From: Allobosea sp. Root483D1
GTDB taxonomy: Bacteria > Pseudomonadota > Alphaproteobacteria > Rhizobiales > Beijerinckiaceae
Direction: 5' to 3'
Assembly (NCBI RefSeq): GCF_001429505.1
Contig: NZ_LMJW01000022.1
Span: forward strand, 542,420-606,419
DNA length: 64,000 nucleotides
Shown: positions 19,501 through 28,571 of the stretch, piece after piece
How positions within the stretch are numbered: the first letter of the stretch is position 1
How the letters are laid out: each line of letters begins with the position of its first letter
Notes under the pieces: generated by a model
What the model was told of the DNA's origin: nothing
What the model saw: only the letters and a program-made list of their open reading frames with translations
Database searches by the model: none
Program-made: the position numbers and the translations under genes

Positions 19501-22500
19501 GTCGGTCGCGCGTCCGGATCACTGTCGAGCCGAACGCTGCGGCCGGACTGGAACAGCAGCTCGACATGCAGGTGCTTGAACCATGTCTCGCTGTCGGTGC
19601 CCTTGTAGCCTCGCAACACCTCCCGCAGTAGGGTCCAGGCACGGTCGGCGAGTACGGCCTTGCCGTCGCGAATGGAGCGGAACGTCACGGCCGCGGAAAG
19701 GCCGAGCCGCTTCAACGCATTCCAGCCGTATGGATCGGCTCCGGGGGGCGTCTCGTCCTGCAGCGCCTCAAGGTCGGTCGCCTTTCCCGGCGGCAGCAAG
19801 GTCGGGTCCGATGCGACGCCGTAAAGGCGGGCGGTTTCAGCCGAAACGTCATCGGACGCCCGGTTCTCGATGTCGCAGATCAGCTGCTCGAGCAGCCAGT
19901 GCAGCTTGGCGCGCGGTTGCGACAGGACGACATCGATCACGCCGTTGTCCGGCGCGGGGATGGGGAAGGCCTCGAGCTGGAATGTGAAGCGCGGCGTATC
20001 CGAATTCGTGTCGGCTGCCTTCACCCATTTGATGCCATTGTGGCGCGGCGCCGCAAAACCGGAAATCTCGAGCGCAGCGCAACCAGCGAGCTGGTTCAGC
20101 CGCGCCTTGCGTTGCTCGCGCTGGGCTAGCGACCAGTTAGCCGGAGGCGCCGCAAATGTCAGCGTCAACACGCCCGGTGCTATGGTCACCGTGGCGCGCT
20201 CGGCCAATGCGGCCGGTTCCTCGCCTGCGTCGCGCATCTCTTCCCACCCCCGCGGCAGCGCCGGCCACTCGAGGTAGGAGTCGCGCCAGGAGAACCAGTT
20301 CGACAGCCAAGTGTCCGTGCCGCGCCCGGTCGATATCGCCTCCTGATCCTGCTCGCGCAGGCTCAGGCGTCGCGCGCTGCTTGGATACCAGGCTTCCCAT
20401 TGATCGGGTGCAAGGTTCTCGCGCGGCGAAAGCGGCAACTGATCGGTCGGAAGCAGGCGAAGCTCACGAATTTGCCGGGTCAGGGCGAAGAAGCGCTCGA
20501 GGTCAAGAGTCGGATCCTCCAGCGCCTCCGCGGTATCGGCATCGACGTCGAATTCGAACAGGCGGAAGGCCGAGAGCAGCTCACGCTGCCACAGCGGCGC
20601 AGCCGACGGCGTGACATTCCAGCCCAGACGCGCAGCGCGCCATTGCTTGGGATGCGGCAGGAAGCCCAGCGGCTGATCTGCGAGCTTAGGTTGGTCGAGA
20701 TCGAACACGACAGGGCTGCCGCCGGCCGCGAAAGGCCGGGGCACGTTCGCAGGAGAAGCATCGGCCCGTCCGTCGAGAGGATCGCTAATGACCGGGGCCG
20801 AGGGACGGAAGATCCATTCAAGCAGCTCCGGCCGCCGTTCCTCGGTGCGCTCGTCCAGCGTGAACGCGATCCGAAGCTTGGCGGGAGACAGTGCGGAGGG
20901 AACATTGTCGGCGGAAACCGTCTGCATGAAGGCACGCCAAGCCGACGGCCGCCAGTCGCCGGCGGATTCGCTGGAGGAGGGCGGCACGGCGCCCTTGCGC
21001 GCGAATGCGTCCAGCAGGAGCTCGCCGGCGCCGCTGGTGAGCCACTGCTGCCGCTCCCGACCGGCGTGATCGCCGTTCGCCGTCTTGTCGGCCGTTTCGG
21101 CGTCCCCGGCCTGGCCGAGTTCGATGACGATGTCTCCGGGCAGGACGCGGGCGTTGCTGGCGGGCGCGGACTGGCGCGGATTTTCGCTAGCTGCGTCGGC
21201 CGGATAATTGCCGATCGGCAGCGTGCGCTCGCGGCGCAATACAAGGCGCCACCTTTCGGGAGCCGGTTCGTAGACCGCATCGGAGAGCGCCGGCTTCAGC
21301 GCGCTGATGACGATCGACTGCGGCTTGAGCAGCCGATCGGCCAGCGGCGTGGCGCTCGCGACGGGCTTAAAGTCGATTCTCGCGAGCTGATAGCGGATCT
21401 CAACGTCCGCATCCTCCGGGGCAGGAGGCGGCTGTTGCGGGCGGCGTTCAGCGACGATGCTCAGCGAGCGCCGGCTGGGCTGCCCGGCGAGATCGATGGG
21501 CGTGATGGTGTAGAGATAGCGCCGGCTGCTGCCGAGCAGAGCGAGATCCTCGGCAGTCTCTTCGCGGAAGTTGTCCACGAACTGGAAGCGCGCCGGCAGT
21601 GTGATGAGCTTGCCGACCGCGCGATACTGGATCGCCGTGCGCTTGACATAAAAGTGCTGGTCGGACCCCGTCGTCCCGATCGGGCGGCGCACGACGTGAT
21701 AGTGACGCAAGTGATGCTCGGGCTCATCCGTGGTGGCCGTCGACCGCGGCCACCTGATCTCCCAATTGATGGCAACGGTTGACGCCGACGCGACCTGCCG
21801 GATGCGATCGAACGAGGGCGGGTGGGCGACGAAGCTGGTTTCGCTGCTGTTGTAAGCCCGCACCTTGCGACTACGCGACGTGCTCGGCGTGGTGGCGGCC
21901 TGACCGTCGCGCTGCCAGATCTCTCCTCCGTCGGTGTTTGCTTGCTTTTCGAGCCAGGGCGGCGTGGGCTCCTTGTAGCGGAACACGAGGCCGCACAGAA
22001 ACGCGACCGATTTCTCTTGGAATTTCTGCAAATCTTCGTCGGTTGCGTTCCGCGCGATCAGCTCGGCATAGGTCTTGGCGTCCTCGATCAAACCGTTGAT
22101 GATCGTGCTGCGCAGTTCATGCGCCTGCTTCTGCGCCAGCATTGCATCTGTCTGCTCCTCGTCGCCCTCGGGTACTCGACCGGAGTCGGCATAGAGTGTC
22201 GTCTTGTCGTTGAAACCATTCAGGAGCTGCTGCTCATAATCCACATACGGGTCGTGCCTGAGATACGGCGAGCCTTCGAACTGCTCCACGGTGCCGCGCA
22301 CGCTGGCCTCGTAGGCGGCGTCGGACGGATCGCCCACTCGAGGGTCGGTAAGCGGAGCGTCCTGATCCAGGATGTCGAGGTGCTCGGGATCCCGGAACAA
22401 CTCGGATTCTCCCGGCTTGCGTGGAATGAACGCTGCCTCCATCAAATCTCGGAACGTCGGAATCTGCGGGGCCTGGCTGGCCGGCGGCTGGTCGTTCGTG

Positions 22501-25500
22501 CCGACCGGCGCGTTCCATTCGATCGCCCAGTTGAAGCGGCCGGTTTGATGGGGGACCCACCTGTTCGTCTTTGCGTCAAATCGCTCGATCTTGCTGGCAA
22601 GCCCGGCTGGCGGCTCCCAGATGAAGTCGACGAAATCACCCGTCGGCAGGTCTTTAGGAGGCACGGGGAGGAAGCCAAGGGTTTCCTTGGCACCCTCGCA
22701 CGGCGCCTCCAGTTGCCGCGCGCTCGGAACGAGCACGAGCAGGTAGGGTGTCTCACTATTTTTCGACGGCACCGGCACGGTGAGAATGTCGTAGTCCGGC
22801 AAGGCGAAACACGGGGCCTCGACTTTGATCGGGTCCGGGGCGAGCGCAGTCTCGGGCCCCCCGAGTGTGACGAGGGGAGCGAATGCTTTCATCGTCCGTG
22901 CCGGCGTTTCGCCCGGCAACGGTTCGACCTCGGTGGCTTCGAGGCCGACGTTCAGGAACGGCTTGGCGATTGCGGCGGCGCGATCCACCGTGCCTTCGAA
23001 AATGCCGACATGGACATTGAAGCGCAGCGAGCGTCCCATCAGCCCGATGCTGAGGGTTGCGGTGCCGCGGCAGCCGGGGATGGCATCAAGGGTGGCCCCG
23101 ACCTCGAGAAGAGCGGTAAACCCGATCTCGAAGCTGAATCCGAAGTTGAGCGTGATCTTGCAGAAACCAATCTTGATGCGGATCCACAAAGCGATGCCGA
23201 CGCGCACGTAGATTTCAAGCCCTACCGCACCATAGAACGCCGAACGATCGAGGCGATCGAAGCCCACAACCGCGATGTAGCGTGCACCGAACGCGACGCG
23301 TGCTGTCGCCGTGAGGCTGGCGCCGATCGCGCCCGCGTCGAAGCCGGCCGATATCTGCAGCGAGCCTCGTCCCTCGAAGCTGAAGCCCTGCACCATCTCA
23401 TGAGGGGTGATGCGGGTGATCGAGCCACCGCGGCACTCGATCATCAACGGGCCGATGCTCATGCCCCAGCGCAGAACGTTCGGCCAGCCGAGCTCGAGGT
23501 GGAACAGGTTGGGCTCGATCAGCAGCGTCGTCGAGTAGTGAGAGGCCCGGAGCGCCTCCTTCGCGAAATCCCACATCGGCGGATGGTCGCCGAAAGCCGG
23601 ATCGGGCTGGGATGCGGCATGCGCCAGCAGCCGATGCTTGCGCGGCTGGAATAGCGCGTAACCAGCGACCAGCGGCCGTTCGCGAACGCCATTGGTGTCC
23701 TTGTCGAAATCATAGTAGTTCGTGTACAGCCATCCGCGCACGGTCATGAAGAACGTGAAGTCGGTTCGCAGTGCCAACACTGCGTCCATTAGGAAGACGT
23801 TGGCGAGCTTGCGTTCCGCCGACTCCTTCCAGTCGGTCACACTGCCGGCTGCGCTCGCGGTGGACAGCATCGCGCGCATCGCGATGGTCCAGCGCGGCTT
23901 CTCGTCCGGCTCCTCGATATCGAGCCGCCATGCGGAGACGTTCGAGAGATTGCCCTGGCTGCCGGCAAGCTTGTCGAGCTCGCGGATGAGCTGCTTGATG
24001 TCGTTGGTCTCATCCGCGGCCTTGATCATCGCCAGCGTGTAGCGGTAGCCGAAGCCCAGTCCGACCTCCCGGATGTAGATCGGGATCGGCGCGGGAATCT
24101 GGATGCTGAGATGGCGCACTTCCGCATAGAGGAACCACGCGCGCTCCCAGCGATATGGCTCCGGTCGCAGGACGCGCAGGAACGCGAATGTTGCGCTGAT
24201 CTTCGGTAGCCCCATCATTGTAACGGCGCCCATTCCGCGAAACCCGCGGGCACGCCATCCGGGCTCGATTTCATCGCCCTCGAGGAAGTCGATCATTCCC
24301 TCGAGCTCGAAGGCCTCGCCCGCACGTAGCTTGAGCCCGAGATTGCGGCACCTCAATCGCGGGAAGAATCCGCCGGGCTCGGGCAGGGCGACCAGCATGT
24401 TGTGGAAGTCGAAGCGCGCGTCAACGACGTCGCCGCCGTCCACCGCGAACTTGATTTGGCCACATAGCTGCATCGCGGCGGGACGGTCCTCCCAGTGCTC
24501 CGATCCGGGGTCGAAGCCGAGCCCGCGCAGCTCGAACTCAAAGCAGCCGAGGAAGGAGAACTTCGCTTTCTTCGGCATCTCGACGTGGAATTTGATGTGG
24601 TTGCGCAGTACGCGGGCATCTCCCGCGAGCGGGCAGTCGACGAACTGCATCTCGATTCTCGGCAGCCACGCCAGCGGTCCTTCTGCGTCGTCGCCATCGA
24701 GCAGCACGAACCGTGCAGTGCCCGTGAGTGTGAAGTAGAGATGATAGTCGCCATGGTCGTTGACGAAGCGCAGTCCGATGCCGTCGATCGAGAATTCGAA
24801 CCGCGTTCCTTGGCAGCGCAGCAGATTCTTGCCGGTGAGTTGGGCCGCGGCCGAGATCAGCTCGAGGTTTCCGCTCGCCCCCTGGCCGAACTGTAGTGCA
24901 ATGTTTGCGGTCGCTTCGCCGACCAGATCGGGAGGCAGCTGGCCCGCGCCGGTAACCGTGAAGCCGGTGATGCGATTGTCGCGGACCTGGAAGGACGCGC
25001 CGCTGAATTCGAATCGCGTGGCGACACCGTTCAAGAGTGCGCTGCACTTCTTCATCGAGGCGTCGAGGCTGATGCCGCCCGGGCCGATGGCGAAACCGCT
25101 GACCGCAAACACCAGCGGCTCCGACGGAGAGGTGAGCCGCGTGAAACGTGCCTCGATCAGCGATCCTTCGGCCTGCTTCAGCAGGAAATTGTCGCCGGCG
25201 AGAATGAGGTCGAACAGCTTGCCGGCGGTGTTGCCGGTGAAGCGCCAGTTGAGGCCGAGGAAGTCCAGCTCGCGTGGCTCCGGCAGCTTCAGGCTGATCG
25301 TGCTCAGCCCATCGGCCGAGAACGCGAAACGTTCCCAGTTGAAGTTGAGATCGCCGTCGGCCTCGAGATCGAACTTGCCGGCGCCGGTCATGGCGCCCAG
25401 ATGCAACATCAGCTTGAGCGGAACCTTGAAGCCAGGCAGGGTCCAGTCGATTGTGGCCGGCTTCGCATCAATCTCCAGATACTGCTTCCACGCCTGAAAG

Positions 25501-27074
25501 CCGTCGCGCTTGAAGAAAGGTAACTTCGACGGATTGATCTTGATGGTGGCGGCGATGTCCTTTTCGGTAATCCGCTCGAGCTGCGAGATCGGCGCGGACA
25601 GGGTCGCGTTGTCGCTGAAGTCAAGGGGTGGGAGAGGGTATTGCGTTTTCCGGAAGAACTGAGGCTTGCCTTCTCCCAATTCCAACGTCGTAAGGGCGAG
25701 CGTTGTCCAACCCTGTTCGTCCCGCGCATCGGTCGGGCCATCCTCGTCATCGACCGCGGTGAGAACCGGAGCTAAAGGGGCGGGCGCCGGGTCGTCCGGT
25801 GGCAGGATCGTGGCGGAGAGCTCAAGCAACCGCGACGCGTCGGCGTCGTCGTCACCATGCAGGTGTCGCGGGTCGTCGGCTGTTGACAGTGCGAACGTGG
25901 TGTACGCCGTTGCGACCTCATTGCCGGCAAATGTGGAGAAGAGTCCCGTCCTCCACTGTTCTTCCGCTCTCCAGACCACCATCGACCAGTGGCGCGGCTG
26001 CGGCACATCCACGGCGAAGCCGGGCAGCGTTACGGTCCACGCATCGGCGACGCCCGAGGGCCGGTAATCCAGACGCACCTCGGTCAACTCGCCGTCGTCC
26101 CGCAGCAGCCGGATGGCAATCTCCGCATCGTCCTTCAGATCCGGCACGAGCGCTTCAGGCAAGATCAGGGTGAGCCACTGCTCCAGCTGTCTTCCCGTCC
26201 ACGCGACGGCGACGCACTCGTCCGACCGGTACCAGTGCTTGATGTGCAGTTTCGTCGACGGCTGTCCCTGCAGCTCGATGTAGCTCCCGATAGTAATTTC
26301 GCCGTTGTCCAATTCCAGATGCAGCGTTGCCTCGATCGCGCGGCCGGTCGGCCCCTCGACGCGCAATCCGACGATTTCGAGCACCAAGGTATGATCGTTG
26401 TTGGCCGGATCCTTCTCGAACAGCGCAACGCGCTGCCAACTGAGCTTCAGGAACAGGGACGGAAACTCGAGTGCCGGCCAGCCCATGCTCCACGGGAAGG
26501 ATGGCAAGGACGGTAGGCCCGAACTGCCGGGTGGCCAGGGCCAATCGAAATCAGGCCATTCGAACGCGACATTTGGCATCCGCAGCCTCAGCCTAGGCAG
26601 CGTCACCGAGGGCAGCACTGGCAGCTGGTCGAAAGTCAGCTCAAAGCATGCCGCCGCGCTCGCAGCGACCGAAATGCCGCCACTGACGCCCAATTCAATT
26701 TGGCCGCAGACGTGCAATGTGAGCTCGGTATCGAAATGAGCAGCGTCGTATCCGACGATCGTCAGCTCAAGCTCGGCGCTGTAGCCGGCCGTATTGCTGA
26801 ATTTGCGTCCGAGGAAATCCAGGGGGCCGGACGACGCGTCTCGGAATGATGCTGAGACGAAGAACGCCATGCCGGGCTGAGGGCTGAGCCGCCAATCGCC
26901 GCCTGACGGAGCGAGGGCTGTCGTTGGAATCTTCGGTTGGGGCGTCAGTGGATAGCTTGTTGTCGCTCCGCCGCGCTCAATTAGCAGTGCGCTGGCTACC
27001 CATTCAGGACCGGCCGTCGCGCCGTCGAGCGACACCGTTGCATCTGCGTTTTGATAGAGAATGAGTTTCGCCAC
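16551..27074 (-). CDS. Giant 3507-aa beta-rich protein with FN3-like segment
   Basis: Middle gene of the operon, GTG start with GAGG upstream, 6 bp after the preceding stop. No signal peptide. Residues ~100-1200 contain many long amphipathic beta stretches (for example GKFDLEADGDLNFNWERFAFS). Around 1240-1360 is a Gly-rich, strongly alternating region (SAGFDAGAIGASLTATARV, IGFCKITLNFGFSFEIGF) that resembles a beta-barrel, beta-groove or DUF6603-like array. Residues ~1760-1880 look fibronectin type III-like (LRHYHVVRRPIG, YLYTITPIDLAGQPS). The C-terminal half mixes beta segments with helical stretches. I cannot assign a family. The uninterrupted frame of over 10 kb and the tight spacing argue for a real, maintained product that works with the other two operon members. 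Confidence 0.7.
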   Translation of the reverse strand: MAKLILYQNADATVSLDGATAGPEWVASALLIERGGATTSYPLTPQPKIPTTALAPSGGDWRLSPQPGMAFFVSASFRDASSGPLDFLGRKFSNTAGYSAELELTIVGYDAAHFDTELTLHVCGQIELGVSGGISVAASAAACFELTFDQLPVLPSVTLPRLRLRMPNVAFEWPDFDWPWPPGSSGLPSLPSFPWSMGWPALEFPSLFLKLSWQRVALFEKDPANNDHTLVLEIVGLRVEGPTGRAIEATLHLELDNGEITIGSYIELQGQPSTKLHIKHWYRSDECVAVAWTGRQLEQWLTLILPEALVPDLKDDAEIAIRLLRDDGELTEVRLDYRPSGVADAWTVTLPGFAVDVPQPRHWSMVVWRAEEQWRTGLFSTFAGNEVATAYTTFALSTADDPRHLHGDDDADASRLLELSATILPPDDPAPAPLAPVLTAVDDEDGPTDARDEQGWTTLALTTLELGEGKPQFFRKTQYPLPPLDFSDNATLSAPISQLERITEKDIAATIKINPSKLPFFKRDGFQAWKQYLEIDAKPATIDWTLPGFKVPLKLMLHLGAMTGAGKFDLEADGDLNFNWERFAFSADGLSTISLKLPEPRELDFLGLNWRFTGNTAGKLFDLILAGDNFLLKQAEGSLIEARFTRLTSPSEPLVFAVSGFAIGPGGISLDASMKKCSALLNGVATRFEFSGASFQVRDNRITGFTVTGAGQLPPDLVGEATANIALQFGQGASGNLELISAAAQLTGKNLLRCQGTRFEFSIDGIGLRFVNDHGDYHLYFTLTGTARFVLLDGDDAEGPLAWLPRIEMQFVDCPLAGDARVLRNHIKFHVEMPKKAKFSFLGCFEFELRGLGFDPGSEHWEDRPAAMQLCGQIKFAVDGGDVVDARFDFHNMLVALPEPGGFFPRLRCRNLGLKLRAGEAFELEGMIDFLEGDEIEPGWRARGFRGMGAVTMMGLPKISATFAFLRVLRPEPYRWERAWFLYAEVRHLSIQIPAPIPIYIREVGLGFGYRYTLAMIKAADETNDIKQLIRELDKLAGSQGNLSNVSAWRLDIEEPDEKPRWTIAMRAMLSTASAAGSVTDWKESAERKLANVFLMDAVLALRTDFTFFMTVRGWLYTNYYDFDKDTNGVRERPLVAGYALFQPRKHRLLAHAASQPDPAFGDHPPMWDFAKEALRASHYSTTLLIEPNLFHLELGWPNVLRWGMSIGPLMIECRGGSITRITPHEMVQGFSFEGRGSLQISAGFDAGAIGASLTATARVAFGARYIAVVGFDRLDRSAFYGAVGLEIYVRVGIALWIRIKIGFCKITLNFGFSFEIGFTALLEVGATLDAIPGCRGTATLSIGLMGRSLRFNVHVGIFEGTVDRAAAIAKPFLNVGLEATEVEPLPGETPARTMKAFAPLVTLGGPETALAPDPIKVEAPCFALPDYDILTVPVPSKNSETPYLLVLVPSARQLEAPCEGAKETLGFLPVPPKDLPTGDFVDFIWEPPAGLASKIERFDAKTNRWVPHQTGRFNWAIEWNAPVGTNDQPPASQAPQIPTFRDLMEAAFIPRKPGESELFRDPEHLDILDQDAPLTDPRVGDPSDAAYEASVRGTVEQFEGSPYLRHDPYVDYEQQLLNGFNDKTTLYADSGRVPEGDEEQTDAMLAQKQAHELRSTIINGLIEDAKTYAELIARNATDEDLQKFQEKSVAFLCGLVFRYKEPTPPWLEKQANTDGGEIWQRDGQAATTPSTSRSRKVRAYNSSETSFVAHPPSFDRIRQVASASTVAINWEIRWPRSTATTDEPEHHLRHYHVVRRPIGTTGSDQHFYVKRTAIQYRAVGKLITLPARFQFVDNFREETAEDLALLGSSRRYLYTITPIDLAGQPSRRSLSIVAERRPQQPPPAPEDADVEIRYQLARIDFKPVASATPLADRLLKPQSIVISALKPALSDAVYEPAPERWRLVLRRERTLPIGNYPADAASENPRQSAPASNARVLPGDIVIELGQAGDAETADKTANGDHAGRERQQWLTSGAGELLLDAFARKGAVPPSSSESAGDWRPSAWRAFMQTVSADNVPSALSPAKLRIAFTLDERTEERRPELLEWIFRPSAPVISDPLDGRADASPANVPRPFAAGGSPVVFDLDQPKLADQPLGFLPHPKQWRAARLGWNVTPSAAPLWQRELLSAFRLFEFDVDADTAEALEDPTLDLERFFALTRQIRELRLLPTDQLPLSPRENLAPDQWEAWYPSSARRLSLREQDQEAISTGRGTDTWLSNWFSWRDSYLEWPALPRGWEEMRDAGEEPAALAERATVTIAPGVLTLTFAAPPANWSLAQREQRKARLNQLAGCAALEISGFAAPRHNGIKWVKAADTNSDTPRFTFQLEAFPIPAPDNGVIDVVLSQPRAKLHWLLEQLICDIENRASDDVSAETARLYGVASDPTLLPPGKATDLEALQDETPPGADPYGWNALKRLGLSAAVTFRSIRDGKAVLADRAWTLLREVLRGYKGTDSETWFKHLHVELLFQSGRSVRLDSDPDARPTEDDLLALVQFSLRPAIRPVMQYKVCVLEAENPQNTPEFVTISIKQPDSPPDAWQVDVILPGQAGAGPSLSKDNPEASATVATGARGRVTLVMRTTADTEPNVSVTAGVPYATPRFNPLGLNDERLRLFPDIKDRWIMPPTDGDLVEGSELGPEPEQDGPQRHWWRLDRYLRLAGAKTPTGRNWVDTLNADKTLNWTRRFFNFSGDFDFSKGAAGPWSYGKGPWLATSYPQANAVGFAASRKGRTELYHIIDDGWAHGFRYFAQSLSRYDQLWLALAQSTVLFPLAKEREQNVTTLLGLKEKVALGKGGLDVAIPRIRRVAPPLVLSSRRLDAPTADGATRPSPVWEVVLAKHPEQTLSERNRTLAQRMEFQHVAYALVRRFAYIREIDAFFGSKFEHGDKPLTGWQHVELVENTYLSTDDPSKPHPDVRLPGAVSAPDWIEIPTDPKSVTNEQRTLLLSDRHDPFERDAVALQWKDLPFFYEHRAVFKAEAAAVSSPAIAVSHSEFEFHSPAPIPIKDAFIGEVGDVAQLVFDLRLNSFWESLPAKTKWEIENPKAAGPGAPYRPKLSALPDVGVSYEIVHSGGPMAGVVEAVAAIAFTRSEAGYAWTLRNLSQRFESTLRATIAAPPAGPQPYEHRYRLRVQMHALLGHPAIEAAVRDRYDFDEADGPAFGTSLTVKPPSGLTLALNGHLTEFEADHLLHLADACDTYFGAALRALVASAPDSPTQAAITEVRASAGLEQILQVCRFTDDKNRLLFDAEARTLTWRGYLTAKEHEALRAWKVSTPFYRTLEALLDSATLARSIAFVSTTFTVPGALPAVLHVTKGAPTGNPDEFHYTLDKDAGLLDADAWKVVKQPLEDWPPKLCDALIALHAVCDTLSVAIVEPEWRPRPDESQLHVGELATKLLLGRSVLASAGLLSRKRADALFAQLATQSVPARAAIQRLYQCSLNAGFAGGTLTLRTRRGSCPLVAAAEDIQPEPL

Positions 27075-27080
27075 GAGACC

Positions 27081-28340
27081 TCACGGCAATTGCGGGTCGA
27101 ACGGTATGTCCCAACTCGTGTACCAAGTATTCAGATGGAAGTTACGCCTACGCTCGTCGGCTTCGCTATTCTGCTTCTCGACCTGCTTTTGCTTTTCGCT
27201 TTTCTTGTCCTCGGCGGGCTTCTTCTTGATCCAGAACTTCCTCGCCCGCTCTTTAAATTCCTCGAGTAATTCCTGCTCGGAAATGGTGGGCTTGTCCTTG
27301 GTGATTTCGGCGTACCAGGCTTTGGGTTTACCCCCATGCTGATTGACGAGGTCGAGCGTGAAGATCACGCCCTTTTCCGATTTGATTTTCTCTCCGCCCC
27401 ACTGCAGCAAACCCTCGCCCTGGATCTTTGGAAAGCCAGCCGGATACTCGGGAGAGTTTTCGTCGTACATCCGCCGGATCGTTGCGAGTGCGAAGTCGAA
27501 CATCAGTTGCTGAAACAATCGGCTATTCAGCATGTTCTGGAAGCACTGATACCAGTTCTTCTTGCCGGGATCGGGCCGCGCGAACTCCAGGTCCCGATCG
27601 ATGCTGTCGCCCTGCTTTCGTCCTTCCGGAGGAGGGTTGTCGTCAGAGTAGAGCGCAGCCTTGGCCTTTTCGAGATGAGCGATGACCTTCTTGATGTTCT
27701 CGTGCTTGGCGCCGGGTTGATCACCGAACAGTTTCGCGAGCTCATCAGCCTCTTGCTGATAGAAGTATTTGATCGGCTCCGCGAGCCTTCCGGGTTTTTG
27801 CGCCCAGTGTATGATGCCAAGCGAGAGCCCAGCGAAATCCTGATTTCTATTCGTCGTTTCGAATTTGCAGGCGCATTCCTGGGAAGCAATCAGAACCAGC
27901 GCTTTAAGGAGGTGCGTGAGCCTCTTGTCTTTGGCGAAAAGGAAATAGCCCGGCGTGACGAAGGGGCTCAACCGAGCTGGAGACAGAAGCATCGACTGCA
28001 GGGTTAATTTATCGACGGCTCCGTCGGTGTTTAGCGCCCATGGTGGATTTTCGCGCGTATTCCACTTTCGCTGAAATCCGCGGACGAGTCCCACTGTGCG
28101 ATCGGTATATTCGCCGTAGACGCCTTGCCCCTTCTGCGAACCTCTAAGAAATAACGGGGCAGCTTCCCGCAATCCTCGACCTTTTGGCAGATATTCCTTG
28201 ATCGGCTCTATGCTGGGGTACCAGCAATGCAGTAGGTCCTGGATAGCGCCGATCGCGAATTGATCAGTTTCATCCGGCCCGATCGGCCCGGAAGTTCCCG
28301 CCAAAAGCCCGTCAATTCGCTCGATTCCCGTCGGGCGCAT
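27081..28340 (-). CDS. Peptidoglycan-binding-like / lysozyme-chitosanase-like protein
   Basis: 419 aa, first large gene of the giant operon, with AGGGG upstream of the ATG. Residues ~28-118 resemble a PG_binding_1-type repeat (AIQDLLHCWYP, DRTVGLVRGFQRKW, NTDGAVDKLTLQSML). Residues ~145-320 resemble the lysozyme/GH46 chitosanase superfamily: an ASQE motif with Glu155, a second Glu161, then DFAGLSLGIIHW, a pattern like the DGxGxSxGxxQW block after the catalytic Glu in such domains. The C-terminal ~60 residues are highly charged (KKKPAEDKKSEKQKQ), possibly coiled. No signal peptide is seen, so any cell-wall role needs a non-Sec exit route, lysis or delivery by partners. It could be the wall-active component of the operon. 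Assignment is by eye and moderate. Confidence 0.6.
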   Translation of the reverse strand: MRPTGIERIDGLLAGTSGPIGPDETDQFAIGAIQDLLHCWYPSIEPIKEYLPKGRGLREAAPLFLRGSQKGQGVYGEYTDRTVGLVRGFQRKWNTRENPPWALNTDGAVDKLTLQSMLLSPARLSPFVTPGYFLFAKDKRLTHLLKALVLIASQECACKFETTNRNQDFAGLSLGIIHWAQKPGRLAEPIKYFYQQEADELAKLFGDQPGAKHENIKKVIAHLEKAKAALYSDDNPPPEGRKQGDSIDRDLEFARPDPGKKNWYQCFQNMLNSRLFQQLMFDFALATIRRMYDENSPEYPAGFPKIQGEGLLQWGGEKIKSEKGVIFTLDLVNQHGGKPKAWYAEITKDKPTISEQELLEEFKERARKFWIKKKPAEDKKSEKQKQVEKQNSEADERRRNFHLNTWYTSWDIPFDPQLP

Positions 28341-28533
28341 TTGGACATCCCCTTGCTAACAATATCGTCGGAGAGAGTGTCGCGATATCTGCCTGCAAAG
28401 GTTGTGTGCCTTCATCCACAGTTTTGAACGCTCCGGCACCGCAAGCCATTCCACTGACAAGTGTTGTCACGGAAACGGCAATGGAAGTCCCCGCCGCCGA
28501 AAGAAGGATGACGGAGCAAGAGAATCGGGTCAC
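28312..28533 (-). CDS. Possible small membrane or secreted protein at the head of the giant operon
   Basis: A 73-aa frame starting at a GTG with GGGAG about 6 nt upstream and ending 29 bp inside the next gene. The N-terminus is hydrophobic (RFSCSVILLSAAGTSIAVSV), like a signal anchor or signal peptide, with a Cys further on (GMACGAG). No homologue is recalled. It could be a translational-coupling leader, a small envelope protein or an accidental frame; the good ribosome site and the hydrophobic start are the only support. Confidence 0.3.
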   Translation of the reverse strand: MTRFSCSVILLSAAGTSIAVSVTTLVSGMACGAGAFKTVDEGTQPLQADIATLSPTILLARGCPNAPDGNRAN

Positions 28534-28571
28534 TGCGCTCTCCCGCAACCCGTGACGACCGCCTACCGCCC

